Shown here in pieces: positions 60,255-64,000 of a stretch of 64,000 nucleotides of DNA; the first letter of the stretch is position 1; every line of letters starts with the position of its first letter. The stretch is from positions 97,011 to 161,010 of the forward strand of contig NZ_QOLA01000020.1 in assembly GCF_003324565.1 (NCBI RefSeq). Direction: 5' to 3'. Origin of the DNA: Streptomyces sp. SDr-06. Its GTDB lineage: Bacteria > Actinomycetota > Actinomycetes > Streptomycetales > Streptomycetaceae. The notes under the pieces are model-generated. The model was not told where the DNA came from, ran no database searches, and saw only the letters and a list, made by a program, of their open reading frames with translations. Position numbers and translations under genes: made by a program.

Positions 60255-61564
60255 CGGGCACGGAGCTGCACCAGAACCACAAGGTGAGCGTTGAACAGCG
60301 CTTCGACTGGGCCGAGTTCGTCGCGCGGTACTGGGACCGGCGGCCGGTGCTCTACAAGTCCGTCCGTCCGGCCCCCTTCCAGGAGGACGAGGTCTTCCAG
60401 GCCGCGTTGCGGGCCACCCGCGCCCCCGACCCGCATCTCATCCCGTCCCACACCCAGTTCGCGGTCGGCCGATTGCAGCAGACGTCCCCTGGGCAGTGGC
60501 TGCCGCGTGCGGCGGACGCCACGTTCAGGGGCTACGCGAAACGCCTGACCACTTCAGCCGACGAGGTCCGTGAGGACGGATACGCGCTGATCGTGCACGC
60601 CTTCCACGGCTTCCATGCCGCGCAGTGGGAACGCGAGCGGGCGTTCCTCGCAGGCCTGTGGGAACAGGTGGGCCTGCCCACCACGGGGGCGATCACCACC
60701 CTCTTCCACGGCACGTACGAACACACACCGGTCGGCGTGCACAAGGACCGCTTCGCCACCTTCCTCTTCGCGTTGCAGGGCCGCAAACGGATGCGGTTCT
60801 GGACCCACCGCCCCTGGACACACGCGGCGACCACGGTCCTCGACTACGAGCCCTACCTGGCCGCGTCGTTCACCGCCGAGGTGGAGCCCGGCGACCTCCT
60901 GTACTGGCCCGCAAGCCACTACCACGTCGGCGAGAGCGTGGGGAGGTCGATGGCGACCAGCGTCAACGTCGGAGTGCCCCGGGAGAACCACCGTGCCGTG
61001 TACGACCTCGACGACCTGCTCGTCGAGCATGACGCCCGCTCCCTGATGGACCCCGACGCCGGACTCGCGCGGCTGTCCGCCGCCGCGGCACCCCTGTCGG
61101 TCCCCGATCCGGCGAGCGTCGGACTGCCGCCCGTCTTCGAACAGGCCCTCGTGGAATTCGGCACGTACACCGAGGCGTCGCGCATGCGGGACCGGGCCGT
61201 GGTGCAGTCCCTGCGGACCTGGACGGCCGGCGGTCTGCGCCCTGCCCCGCCACCCGAGCAGCCGCACCCCCTGAGCGACGAGGTCGTCGTGCGAGCCACC
61301 GCACCCGTGCTGTGGGGCGAGAGCGAGGGGGCGCGGGTGTGCGCGGTCAACGGCCATGCGGTGACGACCGCCCTGGACGCGGAGTGCGTGCGCCGCATGC
61401 TGCGCCTCCTGGACGGTCCGGGCGTCGCGGTGCGGGACCTGCTCGCCGCCCTTCCGGAGGACTCCGTCACGACGGGCACCGATGAGACGCTGCCCGCGAG
61501 CCGGCCGGGCGCCCGCCGCCTCCTGGAGATTCTGGAGAGCTTCCGTGGAGTCGCCCGGCTGTGA
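60251..61564 (+). CDS. JmjC/cupin Fe(II)/2-oxoglutarate oxygenase (ROX-like)
   Basis: A 437-aa member of the cupin_4/ribosomal-oxygenase-like JmjC group. The N-terminus is FDWAEFVARYWDRRPVLYKS. The iron site is intact, with H164 and D166 in VGVHKDRFATF and H225 in WPASHYHVGES. The distinctive IPSHTQFAVGR and FWTHRPW segments fit the family. A C-terminal winged-helix-like domain follows (VCAVNGHAVTTALDA). Members hydroxylate Arg, His or other residues in proteins; the lone core Arg47 of the precursor is an obvious candidate. ATG 60251 overlaps the previous stop by 4 bp, completing a tightly coupled unit. Confidence 0.85.
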   Translation: MTGTELHQNHKVSVEQRFDWAEFVARYWDRRPVLYKSVRPAPFQEDEVFQAALRATRAPDPHLIPSHTQFAVGRLQQTSPGQWLPRAADATFRGYAKRLTTSADEVREDGYALIVHAFHGFHAAQWERERAFLAGLWEQVGLPTTGAITTLFHGTYEHTPVGVHKDRFATFLFALQGRKRMRFWTHRPWTHAATTVLDYEPYLAASFTAEVEPGDLLYWPASHYHVGESVGRSMATSVNVGVPRENHRAVYDLDDLLVEHDARSLMDPDAGLARLSAAAAPLSVPDPASVGLPPVFEQALVEFGTYTEASRMRDRAVVQSLRTWTAGGLRPAPPPEQPHPLSDEVVVRATAPVLWGESEGARVCAVNGHAVTTALDAECVRRMLRLLDGPGVAVRDLLAALPEDSVTTGTDETLPASRPGARRLLEILESFRGVARL

Positions 61565-61700
61565 TCCCAGGGCCTCGCCCACGCTTCGTCCTCGTCGCCC
61601 GGGACAGGGCTCGGGCGGTGGAGCGTCGCGGAGGCATCCTCGGGCTTCCGTTTCCCGGCGCGATCATCCGCTTGATCTCAACTGTGGTCGAGGTTGCACC

Positions 61701-62114
61701 ATGGCCCACATGACCACGGAATCCACGGCGTACGCCGCCGACATCGAAGCCGTCAAAGAGATCGTCGCCGCCGTCGAGCGCTCCCAGCGGCGCAAGGACC
61801 CCGACGCGTTCCTCGCCCTCTTTCACCCCGACGCGGTCTGGACGACGGCCCACGGCAAGATTCTCGTCGGCCTCGACGCGATTTCGGAGTTCACCCGCGG
61901 CGTGCTCCCCGCGGCCAACTGGGACGGCAAGGTCAGCTACGAGGTCGTCCATGTGCTCTTCATCCGCCCCGATGTCGCGGCGATCAAGGTTCGTCAGCGC
62001 TACCTGAGCCCGGACGAGGAGAGCGAGGGAGCGCCGCTGTATGTGATGGCCAAGCAGGACGACGGCCGCTGGCTGCTGGCCGCCTGTCAGAACACGGCGG
62101 TCGTCGCCGACTGA
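61701..62114 (+). CDS. SgcJ/EcaC-like SnoaL-fold protein
   Basis: A 137-aa NTF2-fold protein. EAVKEIVAAVERSQRRKDPDAFLALFHPDAVWTTAHG (seen as two adjacent helices and a strand) and VAAIKVRQRYLSPDEE, MAKQDDGRWLLAACQNT match the SgcJ/EcaC family annotation. Function ranges from cyclase-like to unknown. It has its own start (ATG 61701) 136 bp after the JmjC gene and may not belong to the RiPP unit. Confidence 0.85.
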   Translation: MAHMTTESTAYAADIEAVKEIVAAVERSQRRKDPDAFLALFHPDAVWTTAHGKILVGLDAISEFTRGVLPAANWDGKVSYEVVHVLFIRPDVAAIKVRQRYLSPDEESEGAPLYVMAKQDDGRWLLAACQNTAVVAD

Positions 62115-62145
62115 TTGATGCGGAAGCAGGGGTCGGGCCGCGAGG

Positions 62146-63456
62146 TCAGCTGATGCGCTTCGACCGGGCCGGTGTGCGTGCGACGAGCACGGCGATGTCG
62201 TCGGTGTGATCGCTGGCCATGCCGGCGAGGAGTTCGTCGCAGAACGTGTCGACGTCTTCGCGTGCGAGGGCGGCCGCATGCTGGCGAAGGCGGGTCATCC
62301 CGTGGGCGAGGTCCTCGCCGCGGCGCTCGATGAGCCCGTCGGTGTACATGAGAACGGTGCAACGGGGCGGCAGCATTTCGGCGGCGTCGGTGCGCGGGAG
62401 AGCCGCGTCGACACCGAGGAGGAGGCCGCGGCCTCCTCGGAGGAAGCGCGTGTCGCCCTCACGGGTGATCAGCAGGGGCGGCGGGTGTCCGGCACTGGAG
62501 TAGGTGATCGTCCAGCTGGCGTCGTCGTCCTGGTCGAGGAGGGCGTACAGACACGTGGCCGTGGCATGCGGATAGAGCGACTGGTGCGCGAGGTCGAGGC
62601 GGCGGAGGATGTGCCCGGGGGGTTCTTGGCGGTCGCAGCCGATCCCGCGGAGCATGTTGCGCAGCTGGCTCATGGTGATCGCGGCGCGCAGGTCATGACC
62701 GGTGACGTCGCCCATGATCATGGTGGTGCTGCCGTTGGGCAGAAGGAAGCTGTCGTACCAGTCGCCGCCGACTTCGGCGGTGCTGGCGGCGGGCGCGTAG
62801 CGGGCGGCCATCTGCAGCGGACCGGTCTGGGGAAGGGTGGGCAGGAGGGAGCGCTGGAGGCGTTCGGCGATGTGCTGGGTCTCGCGGTGCAGCCGCGCGT
62901 TGTCCACGCCCAGAGCGATGCGGTGCGTCAGATCCTCGACCATCGCGAGATCGTCTGAGGTGAGAGGGGCTCGGTCGGCGGAGCGGCCGATGGTCAGGGC
63001 GCCGAGGACTTGCCGTCGGGCCCGTACGGGGGCGACGACGGCCGTGTGGGTGCCGAGCTGGTCGAACAGCTGGAGCTGGCGGGCGTGCAGCGGGTCGGCG
63101 GCCTTGTCGGGGCTCGGGATGTCGGCTGCGGTCAGCAGCAGAGGGCCGGCGCCGATGAGCACGCGCGCCAGCGGGCCGACGGGTTCTTCCGGGAGATTGG
63201 GGAGCAGCCCGGTCAAGCCGCCGACGGGCAGCAGGCCAGGATCACGATGGACGACGCTGACCCGCCGGGGCCGGCCGTCGTCGTCCAGCAGGTCGACCGC
63301 GCACCAGTCCGCCAATTGGGGCACGAGGATGCGGCACACCCGTTGGACCGCGGCGTGGGAGTCGAGCGTGCTGGTCATGGCCATGGTGGTTTCGGCCAGG
63401 AGCGTCAGCCGATCCAGGGCTCGTTGGACCACTTGGTCGATGTCGAAATCGTCCAT
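62146..63456 (-). CDS. GAF-SpoIIE (PP2C) phosphatase
   Basis: A 436-aa signalling protein. The GAF-like sensor at ~25-180 has AVQRVCRILVPQLADWCAVD and the PP2C domain at ~205-430 has GGDWYDSFLLP, GDVTGHDLRAA, YSSAGHPPPLL and YTDGLIERRGED. Such proteins dephosphorylate STAS anti-anti-sigma factors in response to a small ligand or redox signal. GGAGGGAGGAG precedes ATG 63456. This is the second SpoIIE phosphatase in the window; its partner is unknown. Confidence 0.9.
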   Translation of the reverse strand: MDDFDIDQVVQRALDRLTLLAETTMAMTSTLDSHAAVQRVCRILVPQLADWCAVDLLDDDGRPRRVSVVHRDPGLLPVGGLTGLLPNLPEEPVGPLARVLIGAGPLLLTAADIPSPDKAADPLHARQLQLFDQLGTHTAVVAPVRARRQVLGALTIGRSADRAPLTSDDLAMVEDLTHRIALGVDNARLHRETQHIAERLQRSLLPTLPQTGPLQMAARYAPAASTAEVGGDWYDSFLLPNGSTTMIMGDVTGHDLRAAITMSQLRNMLRGIGCDRQEPPGHILRRLDLAHQSLYPHATATCLYALLDQDDDASWTITYSSAGHPPPLLITREGDTRFLRGGRGLLLGVDAALPRTDAAEMLPPRCTVLMYTDGLIERRGEDLAHGMTRLRQHAAALAREDVDTFCDELLAGMASDHTDDIAVLVARTPARSKRIS

Positions 63457-63677
63457 GTCTCCTCCCTCCGGTCAGGCCCACGAAGAAGGACCGCACACCC
63501 CTACGCCTTCCCCGCCACACGCCGATCTGTACCAGCAACGGTGGGTCGCCGCCTTCGGCCACACCGGTCGGCAGGGCCGGGCCACCAGGACCGACCACAC
63601 CCGCGAGGGGTTTGAGCCCCCATCGGCGGGGCCCGAGCACCCTCGCACTGATCTCCCCATCGTCCCTCGAAGGGAGA

Positions 63678-63710
63678 ATGGCGGAGCTTCCCCTTGGGCT
63701 GGAACCCTGA
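63678..63710 (+). CDS. Short upstream reading frame before encapsulin gene
   Basis: A 10-codon frame, MAELPLGLEP, has its own GAAGGGAG ribosome site. The TCGAAGGGA(G/A)AATG block is nearly repeated before the encapsulin start (63728-63741), so the two starts look like a duplicated initiation region. It may be a leader peptide or chance. Confidence 0.35.
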   Translation: MAELPLGLEP

Positions 63711-63738
63711 GGCCGCAGCTATTTGCGTCGAAGGGAAA

Positions 63739-64000
63739 ATGCTCATGTCGGTCGAGGCAGGCCCCGAGAACCGTGCGCAGCAGAGTCTCGGCACAGCCGC
63801 CGCGCGCAACCTGACGTCCACTACCAAGTCCGTGCCGCAGATGCAGGAGATCACCTCCCGTTGGCTGCTGCGCATGCTGCCTTGGGTCCAGGTCCAGGGC
63901 GGCACGTACCGGGTGAACCGCCGGCTCAGCTATTCGGTGGGGGACGGGAGGATCACCTTCGTCCAGACCGGCGAGCGGGTGGCCGTCATCCCGGCCGAGC
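63739..64000 (+). CDS. Family 2B encapsulin nanocompartment shell protein (N-terminal part)
   Basis: The gene runs off the window; about 87 codons are visible. The start region reads SVEAGPENRAQQSLGTAAA and continues NLTSTTKSVPQMQEITSRWL, then VQGGTYRVNRRLSYSVGDG and TFVQTGERVAVIPAE. This matches my recollection of family 2B encapsulin shells, which carry a CRP-like cyclic-nucleotide-binding insertion and often enclose a terpene cyclase or other cargo enzyme. ATG 63739 or ATG 63745 could start it; AAGGGAA precedes both. Confidence 0.8.
   Translation, partial: MLMSVEAGPENRAQQSLGTAAARNLTSTTKSVPQMQEITSRWLLRMLPWVQVQGGTYRVNRRLSYSVGDGRITFVQTGERVAVIPAE

Noticed and set aside
1..64000. tRNA, rRNA, CRISPR arrays, insertion sequences
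   Set aside because: No cloverleaf, repeat-spacer pattern, transposase motif or terminal repeats were seen on reading; small RNAs cannot be excluded by eye.

Overview
High-GC actinobacterial chromosome, almost certainly Streptomyces or a close relative. The signs are strong G/C third-position bias, many GTG starts, AGGAGG-type ribosome sites, and families typical of Streptomyces (CGNR zinc finger, DUF3040, DUF4239, small hydrophobic stress protein, CsbD, family 2B encapsulin). I saw no rRNA, tRNA, CRISPR array, insertion sequence or phage module. The window looks like an accessory chromosome arm, with many small regulator-enzyme pairs.

Layout. 0.1-6 kb: PEP mutase/isocitrate lyase family enzyme, amidohydrolase with divergent MarR regulator, TetR regulator divergent from a flavodoxin-fold protein and an aldo/keto reductase. 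5.7-14.5 kb (minus strand): a compact operon of two very large unassigned proteins (1243 and 1375 aa) and a secreted chymotrypsin-like protease. 15-26.4 kb: XRE/NB-ARC/TPR regulator, small secreted Cys protein, PCD-VOC fusion, APH-type kinase, YdcF protein, alpha/beta hydrolase, ArsR-type regulator divergent from an S41 peptidase, PhyH oxygenase, RibD-C reductase divergent from an ECF-type sigma factor with SnoaL tail, VOC protein. 26.5-38.6 kb: FadR-type regulator plus carboxylic acid reductase, MFS transporter divergent from a CGNR protein, TetR, Tat-exported flavin amine oxidase, DUF4239 and proline-rich surface protein. 38.8-44.6 kb: DinB, DUF3592 and GNAT genes, then an RsbQ / RsbP-like / STAS stress cassette followed by a small hydrophobic protein and CsbD with sigma-B-like promoters. 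44.6-48.2 kb: a reactive-sulfur (Cst-like) regulon with three matching 16-bp operators. 48.2-54.3 kb: coiled-coil protein, YbdK-type ligase, DUF3040, SAP-like basic protein, SDR, YihY.

54.4-61.6 kb is the most interesting region. A solitary Imm49 protein is followed by a compact RiPP-like cluster: a 53-aa precursor ending STCIRVYCIID, a hairpin resembling an attenuator, a LanM-type dehydratase in which the LanC cyclase is missing and a DUF6624-like domain takes its place, and two overlapping JmjC/cupin proteins. One JmjC protein keeps the HxD...H iron site; the other has lost all three ligands. This combination does not match a lanthipeptide class I know, and it is my main candidate for an undescribed system.

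The window ends with a SnoaL-like protein, a GAF-SpoIIE phosphatase and the first ~85 codons of a family 2B encapsulin shell gene with a short upstream reading frame.
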